Shown: piece after piece, positions 16,307 to 26,404 of the stretch
Layout: each line of letters opens with the position of its first letter
Position numbering within the stretch: position 1 is the stretch's first letter
Assembly: GCF_009914335.1 (NCBI RefSeq)
Contig: NZ_CP043925.1
Span: 2,790,001-2,854,000 of the forward strand
From: Proteus columbae
GTDB taxonomy: Bacteria > Pseudomonadota > Gammaproteobacteria > Enterobacterales > Enterobacteriaceae
Length of the DNA stretch: 64,000 nt
Reading direction: 5' to 3'
Position numbers and translations under genes: made by a program
The notes under the pieces: model-generated
Told to the model about the DNA's origin: nothing
The model's database searches: none
What the model saw: only the letters and a program-made list of their open reading frames with translations

Positions 16307-16330
16307 TAAAGCCACCTTTCGGTGGCTTTA
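16307..16330 (-). terminator. Terminator after lysS
   Basis: TAAAGCCACC pairs with GGTGGCTTTA around a TTTC tetraloop; on the minus strand it is followed by TTGTTTTTTAAAA. Confidence 0.9.
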
Positions 16331-16405
16331 TAACTATATTGATATTCGTTAATGCTATTCGCTAATTAACCATTTATTTAAAATAACAGTTATTTAAAAT
16401 AACAA

Positions 16406-17920
16406 TTATTTATTAGGGCGCATTGCCGGGAATAAAATAACATCACGAATAGTATGGCTGTTAGTAAATAACATCACCATACGGTCAATACCAATACCTA
16501 AACCTGCAGTTGGCGGTAAGCCATGTTCTAATGCCGTGATATAGTCATGGTCGAAGAACATTGCTTCTGCATCACCCGCTTCTTTTTGGCGAACTTGATC
16601 TTCAAAACGCTCTGCTTGGTCTTGTGCATCATTTAGTTCTGAGAAACCATTACCAATTTCACGACCACCAATAAAGAATTCGAAGCGGTCAGTAATAAAT
16701 GGATTATCATCGTTACGACGAGCCAGTGGAGAAACTTCTGCTGGGTATTCAATGATGAAAGTTGGTTGAATTAAGTGGCTTTCTGCAACTTCTTCAAAAA
16801 TTTCACACTGAACACGACCTAAGCCCCAACTTTTCTCAATCTTAATACCAATAGATTGAGCAATAGCAACCGCTTTATCCATATCATCAAGATCAGCCAT
16901 TACGGTTTCTGGACGATATTTGCAGATAGCTTCTTTCATGGTTAATTTGGCAAAAGGTTTACCAAAATCAAACTCTTGATCACCATATTTCACTAATGAA
17001 GAGCCCAGTACATTTTCAGTTAATGTACGGAATAATTCTTCAGTTAACTCAATCAAGTCGCGGTAATCTGCATACGCCATATAGAGTTCCATCATGGTGA
17101 ACTCTGGGTTATGACGTGGTGATACACCTTCGTTACGGAAGTTACGGTTGATTTCGAATACACGATCAAAACCACCCACAACTAAACGTTTTAAATATAA
17201 TTCAGGTGCAATACGCAGATACATATCGATATCTAACGCATTATGATGGGTAATGAACGGGCGCGCACTCGCTCCACCAGGAATGGTTTGCATCATTGGC
17301 GTTTCAACTTCCATAAAGCCTTTGTTCACCATAAATTGACGGATACCCGCCATGACTTGTGAACGAATTTGGAAAGTTTTACGCGATTCTTCATTAGAAA
17401 TCAGATCTAAATAACGCTGACGATAACGCATTTCTTGGTCAGCTAAACCGTGGAATTTATCTGGTAATGGGCGTAGTGCTTTCGTTAATAAACGCACTTC
17501 GTGACAATGAATACTTAGTTCACCCGTTTTCGTTTTGAAAACACGACCGCGAGCACCTAAGATATCGCCGAGATCCCATTTTTTAAATTGCTCGTTATAG
17601 ATACCTTCTGGTAAATCATCACGAGAAACATAAAGCTGAATACGACCACCCATGTCTTGCAATGTAGCGAAAGATGCCTTGCCCATAATACGGCGAGTCA
17701 TCATACGACCTGCAATAGAAACTTCCACATTTGCTGCTTCTAACTCTTCTGCACTCATTGCATCATACTTTTGATGTAATTCGTCAGACAGCGCATCTCT
17801 GCGGAAATCATTTGGGAATGCGTTACCATTATCACGTAAAGCGGATAATTTTTCGCGGCGTGTTTGCAGTTCGTTATTTAAATCAGGTGCCTGCTCCGCA
17901 CCTTGTTGCTGTTGCGACAT
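16406..17920 (-). CDS. lysS: Lysine--tRNA ligase
   Basis: Class II lysyl-tRNA synthetase, charging tRNA-Lys in the cytoplasm with ATP. 504 residues, like E. coli LysS (505). N-terminal OB-fold anticodon-binding domain (about 60-150, [19 protein letters not shown]), then the catalytic core with motif 2 ([23 protein letters not shown]) and motif 3 ([14 protein letters not shown]). The start MSQQQQG is preceded by GAGG, which overlaps the prfB stop region; a GTG four codons upstream is unlikely. Only 8 bases separate it from prfB, so the two are one operon, as in E. coli. Confidence 0.97.
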   Translation of the reverse strand: MSQQQQGAEQAPDLNNELQTRREKLSALRDNGNAFPNDFRRDALSDELHQKYDAMSAEELEAANVEVSIAGRMMTRRIMGKASFATLQDMGGRIQLYVSRDDLPEGIYNEQFKKWDLGDILGARGRVFKTKTGELSIHCHEVRLLTKALRPLPDKFHGLADQEMRYRQRYLDLISNEESRKTFQIRSQVMAGIRQFMVNKGFMEVETPMMQTIPGGASARPFITHHNALDIDMYLRIAPELYLKRLVVGGFDRVFEINRNFRNEGVSPRHNPEFTMMELYMAYADYRDLIELTEELFRTLTENVLGSSLVKYGDQEFDFGKPFAKLTMKEAICKYRPETVMADLDDMDKAVAIAQSIGIKIEKSWGLGRVQCEIFEEVAESHLIQPTFIIEYPAEVSPLARRNDDNPFITDRFEFFIGGREIGNGFSELNDAQDQAERFEDQVRQKEAGDAEAMFFDHDYITALEHGLPPTAGLGIGIDRMVMLFTNSHTIRDVILFPAMRPNK

Positions 17921-17928
17921 GTTTTTCC

Positions 17929-19027
17929 TCACAGGCCCGCTTTTAAGCTAGCTTCAATAAATTTATCAAGATCACCGTCTAATACTGCTTGTGTATTACG
18001 CGTTTCCACACCAGTACGTAAATCTTTAATACGTGAATCATCAAGAACATAAGAACGAATTTGACTACCCCAGCCAATATCGGACTTGTTATCTTCCATT
18101 ACTTGCTTGTCTGCATTTTTCTTCTGCATTTCCAGCTCGTATAACTTCGCTTTCATCTGCTTCATTGCCTGATCTTTGTTCTTATGCTGAGAGCGATCGT
18201 TTTGGCATTGAGTAACAAGACCTGTTGGAACGTGGGTAATACGAACCGCAGATTCTGTTTTGTTAACGTGCTGTCCACCCGCACCCGAAGCACGATAAAC
18301 GTCAATACGTAAATCAGCTGGATTGATTTCAATATCAATATTGTCATCAACTTCAGGGTAAATAAAGGCAGAACTAAATGAGGTATGGCGACGGCCACCT
18401 GAGTCAAACGGGCTTTTACGAACTAGGCGATGAACACCTGTTTCTGTACGTAACCAACCATAAGCGTACTCACCAATAATTTTGATAGTCGCTGATTTTA
18501 ATCCTGCAACATCACCGTCAGATTCTTCAATAATTTCTGTTTTAAAGCCTCTTGATTCAGCCCAACGTAAGTACATGCGCATCAGCATACTTGCCCAATC
18601 TTGCGCTTCTGTACCACCAGAGCCCGCTTGTAAATCAAGGTAGCAATCCGCACTGTCATATTCACCAGAGAACATACGACGGAATTCTAATTGCTCAAGC
18701 TTTTTATTTAAACCATCTAATTCAGCAATAGCTTCGTTAAATGTTTCTTCGTCATCAGCTTCAACCGCTAATTCAAGTAAACCAGAAACGTCTTCTAGTC
18801 CTTGCTCTAACTGATCGATTGTTTCTACGATAGCCTCAAGAGATGAACGCTCTTTGCCTAATGCTTGTGCCCTTTCTGGCTCGTTCCATACATCAGGTTG
18901 TTCTAATTCAGCGTTAACTTCTTCTAAACGCTCTTTCTTGGCATCATAGTCAAAGATACCCCCTGAGAACATTCGTTCTTTCAGAGACTTCTTCAATTTG
19001 GTGTTTTACGGGGTTGATTTCAAACAT
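17929..19027 (-). CDS. prfB: Peptide chain release factor 2 (programmed +1 frameshift)
   Basis: RF2 ends translation at UGA and UAA. The gene is read in two frames: codons 1-25 ([14 protein letters not shown]...RGYL) end at an in-frame TGA, then a +1 shift gives [12 protein letters not shown] to the end, 365 residues in total as in E. coli. The shift signal AGGGGG-TAT-CTT-TGA-C is intact. Functional motifs: SPF for stop-codon recognition (KSPFDSGG) and GGQ for peptide release (GAGGQHVN). The residue before SGAGGQ is Ala (YRASGAGGQ), not the Thr of E. coli K-12; this is the normal, more active form. Operon with lysS. Confidence 0.97.
18949..18964 (-). promoter_or_regulatory. prfB programmed frameshift site
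   Basis: Minus strand reads AGGGGGTATCTTTGAC: an internal Shine-Dalgarno-like AGGGGG three bases before the slippery CTT and the poor-context UGA-C stop. Low RF2 makes the ribosome pause at UGA and slip +1, giving autoregulation. Confidence 0.96.
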
Positions 19028-19198
19028 ATTTTTTCGTCTTTATGTTGTTTTCAAAAACAATTGGAATAAATTTTGAACCGCATATTGTAACGGATATATC
19101 AGCGGGTTTATAGCATTTATATACAACTGTCTATCAGATAGTTGTTACCATAACAACGTTACTCTCTATATCACGGTAAATTGTTTAATTTATTCGCA

Positions 19199-20932
19199 TT
19201 AACAAGGCCAAATGTGCTCAACAAGCAATTGAGCATTACGTTGCCCTCTAAATTCATTCACATCTAATCGATACGCTAGCTCAACTATTTTAATGCTGTT
19301 ATCAGGCCACATATTAATATCAACATTAAAGGCAATAGCATCAATCATAAGATGGCTATTTACAGGCTGAAGCATCATTTTTAAATGCTTACTACCCACA
19401 ATACGTTGCTGTAATAACGTGAATTTACCGTCAAATAAAGGCTCTGGAAAAGCTTGCCCCCACGGACCAGCCTCTCTTAGCATTTCAGCAATTGGTAGTG
19501 ATAGCTGGTTTTCTGTTAGCTCACCATCAGATAAAATAACGCCTTGCAATTGCTCGTCAGAAACCAACTCTGCCATTAAAGACGAAAAATGACGCTGAAA
19601 TAACGGGAATTTATCTTCTTCAAGTGAAAGCCCTGCTGCCATTGCATGCCCACCAAATTTCACCATCAAACCCGGATTTAATGTATTTAATCGCTCTAAG
19701 GCATCTCGCAAATGTACGCCACTAATTGAACGACCAGAGCCTTTTAACAGACCATCACCACTAGGTGCGAACGCAATAACAGGACGATGCAATTTCTCTT
19801 TAATACGAGAGGCTAAAATACCCACAACGCCTTGATGCCATTCGGGATGATATATCGCTAAACCATTAGGTAAATCATGTTGAGTGCCCATAAATTGGCG
19901 AAAAATGGTTGAGGCTTCTTCTTGCATTCCCGCTTCAATTTCACGCCGAGTTTGATTTAATCCATCAAGTTCATTGGCAATTTCACGAGCAGTACCAATA
20001 TTGTCAGTTAAGAGTAAAGCAACCCCCACCGACATATCATCTAGGCGCCCTGCTGCATTTAAGCGAGGTCCTAAAGAAAAACCTAAATCACTACTAACCA
20101 ATTGAGATAGTTCTTTACGAGACACTTCTGTTAACGCTTTAATACCCACACAACAACGTCCAGCTCTAATTCGGCGTAATCCTTCATAAACAAAAATACG
20201 GTTATTTTCATCAAGAGGAACAACGTCTGCCACTGTGCCTAGTGCAACTAAATCGAGAAAATCCGCCATATTAGGGCGAGCTAAGTTTTGTTGCTTGAAC
20301 CAGCCTTGTTTTTCTAATTCAGCTCTTAATGCCGTCATTAAATAAAAAGTAACGCCAACACCTGCTAATGATTTAGATAAAAAAGAACAATCTGTCAGAT
20401 TAGGATTAATAATCGCATCTGCGGCAGGTAAGGTTTGTCCTGGTAAATGGTGATCGGTAACGAGGACACGAATACCATATTCATGAGCCGCATCTACACC
20501 TTCAAAAGAGGAAATTCCATTATCCACAGTGATAATGAGATCAACCCCTTTTTTAGCAACGTCATGAACAACTTGAGGGCTTAAACCATAACCATCATCA
20601 AAGCGATTAGGAATATGATAGTTAACCTGCTTAAATCCCATTTGGCGTAATGCTTTAATCGCAAGTGCGGTACTTGTTGCACCATCAGCATCAAAATCGC
20701 CAACAATAACAATACGAGATTGTTGCTGTAATGCATCAATCAGTAATGAAATTGCCGTTTCTATTCCTGTTAATGCTTGATAATGAAGTAAGCCTTTTAA
20801 CGATCGTTCTAGTTGAACTTCAGAGGTTATTCCACGATTAGCATAAATTTGTCGTAATAAGGGATCTAAGTGATCTGGTAATTGAGTTACCTGTGCAATT
20901 CGACGACGTAATGTCGGTTCAATAGTGACCAT
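19199..20932 (-). CDS. recJ: Single-stranded-DNA-specific exonuclease RecJ
   Basis: 5'-to-3' ssDNA exonuclease of the DHH family, used in RecF-pathway recombination, mismatch and base-excision repair. 577 residues, as in E. coli. Metal-binding motifs are clear: VIVGDFDADGATSTA (motif I), ITVDNG (II), VTDHHLPG (the DHH motif), and the C-terminal DHHA1-type segment GSGRSISGVHLRDAL and KFGGHAMAAG. It starts 9 bases after dsbC in an xerD-dsbC-recJ operon, the same order as in E. coli. Confidence 0.97.
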   Translation of the reverse strand: MVTIEPTLRRRIAQVTQLPDHLDPLLRQIYANRGITSEVQLERSLKGLLHYQALTGIETAISLLIDALQQQSRIVIVGDFDADGATSTALAIKALRQMGFKQVNYHIPNRFDDGYGLSPQVVHDVAKKGVDLIITVDNGISSFEGVDAAHEYGIRVLVTDHHLPGQTLPAADAIINPNLTDCSFLSKSLAGVGVTFYLMTALRAELEKQGWFKQQNLARPNMADFLDLVALGTVADVVPLDENNRIFVYEGLRRIRAGRCCVGIKALTEVSRKELSQLVSSDLGFSLGPRLNAAGRLDDMSVGVALLLTDNIGTAREIANELDGLNQTRREIEAGMQEEASTIFRQFMGTQHDLPNGLAIYHPEWHQGVVGILASRIKEKLHRPVIAFAPSGDGLLKGSGRSISGVHLRDALERLNTLNPGLMVKFGGHAMAAGLSLEEDKFPLFQRHFSSLMAELVSDEQLQGVILSDGELTENQLSLPIAEMLREAGPWGQAFPEPLFDGKFTLLQQRIVGSKHLKMMLQPVNSHLMIDAIAFNVDINMWPDNSIKIVELAYRLDVNEFRGQRNAQLLVEHIWPC

Positions 20933-20941
20933 AAAACGTAA

Positions 20942-21649
20942 TTACTTCTCTTTTTTATCTAATAATTCAACAAGGTTTTGTGCAGAAATATATCCACCAT
21001 AAATACTAGCATTAGGTAATACAATAGCAGGTGTGCCTTGGATCCCCATCATGGTGCCTAATTTAAAATGTTCATTGATATTGATTTTTTTGCAATCATC
21101 AATCGCAATAATTTTGTCACCCTTAAATGCACTGTCTAATGATTTATTAGGGAAGCCACTACACCACACAGCATTCATTTCTTTGCTCACAATATTGTTG
21201 CTAATGCCATTACGAGGAAACGCTAAATAGCGTACTGTCACTCCTTGTTTATTCAATTCGGGTACTTCTTGATGAAGTTTTTGGCAATAGGGGCAACTAA
21301 TATCAGTAAAAATAGTGATCACATGACGTTCATTTTGTGCTTTATAGACAATCATTTCATTTTTAAGTGAATCTACTTTTTTCATAATAATTTGATTGGC
21401 AATACTGACTGGCTCACCATTACTGATATTATAAATAGGGCCCGCGGTTAGATACTTACCATCATCTGTAATATAAAAAATGCCTTTGTCTGATAACACC
21501 GCATTTAACCCAACAATCGGTGTAGGTTGAATACTTTCTGCTTTAATTTGCATTTTAGCCAGTTGCGCTTCAATTGAGGCATTGTCAGCAAGCACGGACA
21601 TTGACGCCATGCTTAATAATATTGGCAACCAGAATAATTTCTTTTTCAT
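20942..21649 (-). CDS. dsbC: Thiol:disulfide isomerase DsbC
   Basis: Periplasmic dimeric protein that reshuffles wrong disulfides and is kept reduced by DsbD. 235 residues: signal peptide (1-21, ending VLA), N-terminal dimerisation domain, then a thioredoxin-fold domain with active site C119-P-Y-C122, a structural disulfide C163/C186 and the cis-proline loop GTPAIV. AGGAAT precedes the start. Oddity: E. coli DsbC has CGYC; CPYC is the DsbG-type sequence, although overall length and neighbours are those of dsbC. Confidence 0.94.
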   Translation of the reverse strand: MKKKLFWLPILLSMASMSVLADNASIEAQLAKMQIKAESIQPTPIVGLNAVLSDKGIFYITDDGKYLTAGPIYNISNGEPVSIANQIIMKKVDSLKNEMIVYKAQNERHVITIFTDISCPYCQKLHQEVPELNKQGVTVRYLAFPRNGISNNIVSKEMNAVWCSGFPNKSLDSAFKGDKIIAIDDCKKININEHFKLGTMMGIQGTPAIVLPNASIYGGYISAQNLVELLDKKEK

Positions 21650-21682
21650 TTGAATTCCTATTTAACGCCTGCTCTTTAGCGG

Positions 21683-22621
21683 CTATCCCCTTGGATGATG
21701 TTGCTGATGAAGCGCTTTCAAGCGTTCTGTTGCAACATGGGTATAAATCTGTGTTGTAGAGAGGTCACTGTGCCCCAATAACATCTGTACAACACGCAAG
21801 TCTGCTCCATGATTTAAGAGATGTGTCGCAAATGCATGACGCAACACATGAGGTGATAGTTTTTCCGTATCGATCCCTGCTATCACAGCATAATGTTTTA
21901 TCCGATGCCAAAATGTTTGGCGTGTCATTTTTTGCCCTCTTAAGCTAGGAAAAACAATATCGTCTGTTTTTCCTTGCATTAAAGTGGGTCTTCCATATTG
22001 CAGATATTGCTCCAGCCAGTAAATAGCTTCTTCACCTAAAGGAACTAATCGTTCTTTATCGCCCTTACCAATAACACGTAGCACACCTTGTCGTAAGCTG
22101 ATATCAGAGAGGGATAATCCCACTAATTCAGAAACACGAAGCCCACATGCATAAAGGACTTCAAGCATTGCTTTATCGCGCAATTCAAGTGGCTCATCAA
22201 TACAAGGGGCATTGAGTAAATCATCAACTTGTCGCTCACTTAAATCTTTTGGTAAACGCTTAGGAAGCTTAGGTGTTGACAGTAATGAGCTTGGGTCATC
22301 TAAACGTAATTTTTCACGATACAGATACTGGAATAATCGACGCATTGTGCTGAGTAGACGCGCGGCACTACTGGCTTTATAGCCTTCATCTAAACGCGTT
22401 GCGAGAAAGGATTGCAAATCCAAAGTAGTGACTGATAACCAGTCTAATTCGTGATGTGCAAGCCATTGTCCTAATGCTTGTAAGTCTAAGCGATAAGAAC
22501 TGAGCGTATTTGCAGATAAGCCTTGCTCTAACCAAATATTGTCGAGAAATTGTTCAATGATAATATCAGTATCTTCATTGATATGAGTTGTCTTTTTTGT
22601 CGATAATTTGGTTTGTGACAC
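21683..22621 (-). CDS. xerD: Tyrosine recombinase XerD
   Basis: Site-specific recombinase that with XerC resolves chromosome dimers at dif, activated by FtsK. An N-terminal SAM-like DNA-binding domain (WLEQGLSANTLSSYRLDLQALGQWL) and the catalytic domain with Arg (GLRVSELVG), Lys (GKGDKERLVPLG), HxLR (HVLRHAFATHLL), H/GHSDLSTTQIYTHV with the Tyr nucleophile. Start codon is GTG with GGGAGAG seven bases before it; 312 residues, about 14 more than E. coli at the N-terminus. First gene of xerD-dsbC-recJ. Confidence 0.96.
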   Translation of the reverse strand: MSQTKLSTKKTTHINEDTDIIIEQFLDNIWLEQGLSANTLSSYRLDLQALGQWLAHHELDWLSVTTLDLQSFLATRLDEGYKASSAARLLSTMRRLFQYLYREKLRLDDPSSLLSTPKLPKRLPKDLSERQVDDLLNAPCIDEPLELRDKAMLEVLYACGLRVSELVGLSLSDISLRQGVLRVIGKGDKERLVPLGEEAIYWLEQYLQYGRPTLMQGKTDDIVFPSLRGQKMTRQTFWHRIKHYAVIAGIDTEKLSPHVLRHAFATHLLNHGADLRVVQMLLGHSDLSTTQIYTHVATERLKALHQQHHPRG

Positions 22622-22729
22622 AGTCTTACTCTCCCTCTCTTTAGCTTATCGCCTTTACATTATGCCTTATAAAAAAATTTTTCTGGTACAATAGTGACCT
22701 TTATTGGCAAAAATATCCTAAAAATCTTT

Positions 22730-23248
22730 ATGAAAATTGGTCTATTTTACGGTTCCAGCACTTGTTACACCGAAATGGCAGCAGAAAAAATTCGTGATAT
22801 TCTCGGTGAAGAGTTCGTTGATCTTCATAATGTTCAAGAGTGTGATATCACACTTATGGAACAATATGACATCCTTATTTTAGGTATTCCAACTTGGGAT
22901 TTTGGTGAGATCCAAGAAGATTGGCTCAATATTTGGGATACATTGCCGACATTAAATTTAAAAAATAAGCTTATTGCAATGTATGGGATGGGTGATCAGG
23001 TTGATTACAGCGAATGGTTTCTTGATGCGCTGGGTATGCTCTACCATCATTTATTACCAAGTGGTGTTAAGTTTATTGGGTTCTGGCCTGTTGATGGGTA
23101 TGAATTTGTCAGCCCAAAACCTTTATCTGATGATGGTAAACATTTTGTTGGTCTTGCATTAGATGACGTAAACCAGTTTGAAGAAACTGATGAACGTTTA
23201 TCACAATGGTGTATGCAAATTCTACGTGAAGTAGAAGAAAATTTATAA
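22730..23248 (+). CDS. fldB: Flavodoxin FldB
   Basis: Small FMN electron carrier, a second flavodoxin beside FldA, SoxRS-induced in E. coli. 172 residues: phosphate loop [17 protein letters not shown]-stacking regions [12 protein letters not shown] and [20 protein letters not shown], and [20 protein letters not shown] longer in-frame GTG start is not supported; [10 protein letters not shown] is the family start though its ribosome site is weak. Divergent from xerD; the intergenic region contains TACAAT, a possible -10. Confidence 0.93.
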   Translation: MKIGLFYGSSTCYTEMAAEKIRDILGEEFVDLHNVQECDITLMEQYDILILGIPTWDFGEIQEDWLNIWDTLPTLNLKNKLIAMYGMGDQVDYSEWFLDALGMLYHHLLPSGVKFIGFWPVDGYEFVSPKPLSDDGKHFVGLALDDVNQFEETDERLSQWCMQILREVEENL

Positions 23249-23252
23249 ATTT

Positions 23253-23281
23253 AATATCCAGATATTAAATATCTGGATATT
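23253..23281. terminator. Hairpin shared by fldB and ygfX ends
   Basis: A perfect 13-bp stem (AATATCCAGATAT / ATATCTGGATATT) with a TAA loop. It lies right after fldB and spans the last codons and stop of the convergent ygfX gene. It has no strong T run, so terminator strength is uncertain. Confidence 0.65.
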
Positions 23282-23672
23282 GCATCAATAACTGAGAAAA
23301 GTTACGCCACTCATTTTCAGTCATACTATCAAAAGCAACCCATAACGTGATTTGCTTTTTATTTAGAATAGAGGTTAACGTTATTCGAGCACCAAAACGG
23401 CTGATCCAAGGGCGTTTTGTTATTTGCCATTCATGCAGTTTCCATTGAATTCGGTTGCCATTCAGTAAAATAAAATCCCCTTTGATACGACTAATATTCT
23501 TTTGTGTGAAATACCAACTACCTATCAAGAAAAGTAACAATGGAACCCAAACATAAATAAAATCAGGAGGCCATGGATACAACAGTAAACCGATCTCAAA
23601 GGCAACATAAGCAACTGTTGAGAAGAGTTGAGTAAACCATGATACTGTGAGGTGCGATTTCCATAAAATCAC
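23265..23672 (-). CDS. ygfX: YgfX (CptA) inner-membrane protein
   Basis: A 135-residue protein with two N-terminal membrane helices (about 13-31 and 38-55) and a cytoplasmic domain with QWKLHEWQITKRPWISRFG and LWVAFDSMTENEWR. In E. coli it partners SdhE and was reported as a toxin-like factor acting on cell-division/cytoskeletal proteins. Start codon GTG (MILWKSHLTVSW matches the family start), with GGAG about 12 bases upstream. Oddity: in E. coli it overlaps sdhE; here it is 481 bases away, behind a terminator. Confidence 0.88.
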   Translation of the reverse strand: MILWKSHLTVSWFTQLFSTVAYVAFEIGLLLYPWPPDFIYVWVPLLLFLIGSWYFTQKNISRIKGDFILLNGNRIQWKLHEWQITKRPWISRFGARITLTSILNKKQITLWVAFDSMTENEWRNFSQLLMQYPDI

Positions 23673-24153
23673 GAGTTATATTAACTCCTGCTATAATTCT
23701 ATACGAATATAAATAAGTTAAAGATAATAAAGACCAACCTATTTATAATGTAACTTCTTCCTTAACCTTGCAAATAGTTTATCTTATATTTTAGCTTAAT
23801 TATTTATTGTTACTTTTTCGATTTAATATGTGTTCAAAAAAATATAACTTAATAATAAGTACGAAATTTCTATTCTTTCTTAATCGCTGTTTTAATAAAG
23901 TCAGCATACCTGATTTATTAAGTATAAAGCGAAAAACATCAAAAAAAGGCGATTTAAGCGATCATTTTTAGAGGTAGTGCGCAAATTTAACGCAACTATA
24001 TTTTTTATTTCAGTAAATTTTAGAGTGTCATTAATATTATTAAATTTCTATATAAAAAATAAAAACGCCTTTATTTGATGAGAAAATAAAAGCGTCATTC
24101 TTAATCAATCTTAATTACTATTGAATCTATCGCTGATTTGATAATCTATTTTA
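23673..24153. other. Gap between sdhE and ygfX
   Basis: 481 bases of AT-rich DNA where E. coli has a gene overlap. It contains the sdhE terminator and otherwise no coding frame on either strand. It must hold a separate ygfX promoter if ygfX is expressed. I see no recognised RNA gene in it. Confidence 0.6.
24065..24095 (-). terminator. Terminator after sdhE
   Basis: ACGCCTTTATTT pairs with AAATAAAAGCGT (one imperfect pair); on the minus strand it is followed by TTTTTATTTTT. Confidence 0.82.
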
Positions 24154-24435
24154 TTAATATTTATCAACGATCTCCGCCATTCTAGCTTTATTGCGATCTT
24201 GGATTAATTTCACCATATAATAGAGCGCATCATCATCAGGGCGTCCATGATTCATTAACCAGTTAAATAAATCAGGATCTGCACACTCTAGTAAACGAAC
24301 AAAAAGCGCTTTATCGTTATCAGATAGCGTATCGTATTCATTCTCGAAAAAAGGCATGATAGAAATATCCAGTTCACGCATTCCACGACGACATGCCCAG
24401 TTAATTCGTGCTTTATTCTCTATATCGATAGTCAT
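24154..24435 (-). CDS. sdhE: FAD assembly factor SdhE
   Basis: Small cytoplasmic factor that promotes covalent FAD attachment to succinate dehydrogenase and fumarate reductase. 93 residues; the RGMRELD motif essential for flavinylation is intact ([18 protein letters not shown]), followed by [19 protein letters not shown]. Divergent from ygfZ, as in E. coli. It is transcribed alone here because a terminator follows directly. Confidence 0.95.
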   Translation of the reverse strand: MTIDIENKARINWACRRGMRELDISIMPFFENEYDTLSDNDKALFVRLLECADPDLFNWLMNHGRPDDDALYYMVKLIQDRNKARMAEIVDKY

Positions 24436-24693
24436 ACTCTGCTCTTTACATTGTTCAAATCAAGAAATACCACTATTTCTTCCTAGCATTGATAATAGTC
24501 TTATCGCAAAATTTTTAACATCAAAATGATCACAGTTTGCAGGTTTAGTCTCATAGACAACCTATTGAACACGCTTTCATTTGTTATTTATCAAGTTCAT
24601 TTTCTGTGCGTTAAAAATAATAATGACTTGCATTGTCTTGCCACTCTTTTACCATAACTGATGTATCTGATTAATTTAATAGCTGGTGACATC

Positions 24694-25680
24694 ATGACTC
24701 AAAATTCTACTCAGGCTAAACGCCCTCATGCAGCAATCAATTTGCCATTAACACTGGTTTCTTTAGATGAATGGTCACTGATAACAGCAACAGGTGCTGA
24801 CAGTGAAAAATATCTACAAGGTCAACTAACAACGGATATTGCAGCACTTCCAACAACAACACATACATTGTCTGCACACTGTGAAGCAAAAGGTAAAATG
24901 TGGAGTACACTTCGCTTATTCCACCAGCAAGACGGTTTCGCTTATATTTTGCGTAAAAATGTCGCACAAAAACAACTTGCTGAATTAAAAAAATATGCTG
25001 TATTTTCAAAAGTAACCTTAGCTGAAAATACAGATAGCGTTTTATTAGGATTAGCAGGGCAAGGTGCTGCTCTTGCATTAGCAGATTACTTTCCAAATAT
25101 CCCTCGTAAAGCAAACGAAGTGGTTAATCACGATAATACTTATATTCTGCAATTACCTTTACCTACTGAACGCTTTTTAATCGTAACAGACGAAGAAACG
25201 GCAAAAAATCTTGCAACAACATTAAAAGCAGAAACCAGTGATAGTGAGCAATGGTTAGCCTTAGATATTGAGGCTGGATATCCTGTTATTGATACTCCAA
25301 ATATTGAGCAATTCTTACCTCAAGCAACAAATCTGCAAGCATTACCACTGAGTATCTGCTTTAAAAAAGGCTGTTATACCGGGCAAGAGATGGTATCTCG
25401 TGCGAAATTCAGAGGCGCAAATAAACGTGCTATGTATTTGTTATCAGGTGGTGGTACTGAATTGCCTGAGATTGGTGGTAGCGTTGAATGGCAATTAGGC
25501 GAAGATAAATGGCGTAAAACAGGAACGGTATTAAGCGCTGTACGTATGGCTGATAATACTATTTTGGCTGAAGTTGTTATGAATAACGATATGGAGCTAG
25601 ATAGTGTATTTCGAGTTCAAGACGATAACATCAGTCGTTTATCCATTAAACCACTGCCTTATTCTTTAGAAGAAGAGTAA
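24694..25680 (+). CDS. ygfZ: Folate-dependent tRNA-modifying/Fe-S protein YgfZ
   Basis: GcvT-like folate-binding protein that supports Fe-S enzymes such as MiaB (RNA modification). 328 residues against 326 in E. coli. The hallmark KGCYTGQE motif with its conserved Cys is present ([19 protein letters not shown]), with LQGQLTTDI near the N-terminus. The start MTQNSTQ has GGTGA upstream; a longer in-frame ATG 33 bases earlier is less likely. Confidence 0.95.
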   Translation: MTQNSTQAKRPHAAINLPLTLVSLDEWSLITATGADSEKYLQGQLTTDIAALPTTTHTLSAHCEAKGKMWSTLRLFHQQDGFAYILRKNVAQKQLAELKKYAVFSKVTLAENTDSVLLGLAGQGAALALADYFPNIPRKANEVVNHDNTYILQLPLPTERFLIVTDEETAKNLATTLKAETSDSEQWLALDIEAGYPVIDTPNIEQFLPQATNLQALPLSICFKKGCYTGQEMVSRAKFRGANKRAMYLLSGGGTELPEIGGSVEWQLGEDKWRKTGTVLSAVRMADNTILAEVVMNNDMELDSVFRVQDDNISRLSIKPLPYSLEEE

Positions 25681-25711
25681 TTCTTATTTATCATAACCAA
25701 TACGGACTTTT

Positions 25712-26314
25712 ATGACACAATTACCAAAAGGGGCATTTGGCCCCTTCTCTGATACTATTAACTTTATTATGGAGTTAGATAAACTAAAACGTGTTTATCG
25801 TAAAAATAATGTATTAGACAATAGTCGTTCCGAAAATACCGCAGAACATAGTTGGCACTTTGCCGTTGCAGCAATGAGTTTTCAGCCTTACGCGGGTGAC
25901 ATTGATATGGGACGAGCTATTCAATTAGCCCTTGTTCACGATATCGTTGAAATAGATGCTGGCGATGTGATGGTTTATGACGTTGCCGCTCGAGAAGCGA
26001 TTAAAGAGCACGAGCAAAAAGCCGCAAAACGTATTTTCTCTTTATTGCCTTCTCCACAAAGTGAATATTTCCTCAATTTATGGCTGGAATATGATGCGGC
26101 TGAAACACCAGAATCTCAGTTTGCTAATATTCTTGATCGCACCATGCCAATGCTGATGAATTTACATAATGAAGGTCAAAGCTGGGTCGAAAATAATATC
26201 CGCTTAGAGCAAGTATTAGCGCGTAATCTGTTTATTGAAAAACAGTGGCCTGAATTTTGGCAATATCTCTACCCTCAATTATTAGAGGCACAGAAAAAAG
26301 GCTGGCTGAAGTAA
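25712..26314 (+). CDS. HD-domain phosphohydrolase (HDDC2-like)
   Basis: A 200-residue metal-dependent phosphohydrolase. HD signature residues: H46 (TAEHSWHF), H76-D77 (LALVHDIVEIDAGD) and a later D (ANILDRTMPM). Closest by memory to the HDDC2 group, relatives of the 5'-deoxynucleotidase YfbR, but it is not YfbR itself, whose N-terminus differs. A nucleotide monophosphatase role is likely but not proven. It follows ygfZ by 31 bases and is probably in its operon; ended by a terminator. Confidence 0.8.
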   Translation: MTQLPKGAFGPFSDTINFIMELDKLKRVYRKNNVLDNSRSENTAEHSWHFAVAAMSFQPYAGDIDMGRAIQLALVHDIVEIDAGDVMVYDVAAREAIKEHEQKAAKRIFSLLPSPQSEYFLNLWLEYDAAETPESQFANILDRTMPMLMNLHNEGQSWVENNIRLEQVLARNLFIEKQWPEFWQYLYPQLLEAQKKGWLK

Positions 26315-26343
26315 TCGATTCAATGCTGAATTTATTAAATAAA

Positions 26344-26376
26344 AAATACCGATGGCTAACTTAACCATCGGTATTT
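26344..26376. terminator. Terminator between the HD-domain gene and gcvP
   Basis: A perfect 12-bp stem (AAATACCGATGG / CCATCGGTATTT) with a 9-base loop between convergent genes; A/T flanks allow function both ways. Confidence 0.87.
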
Positions 26377-26404
26377 AAATTTAAGAATATAGCTAGATTA
26401 AAGC

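Noticed and set aside
18953..19027. prfB as a broken gene because of an in-frame TGA
   Set aside because: The TGA is the standard programmed frameshift of RF2 with all its signal elements.
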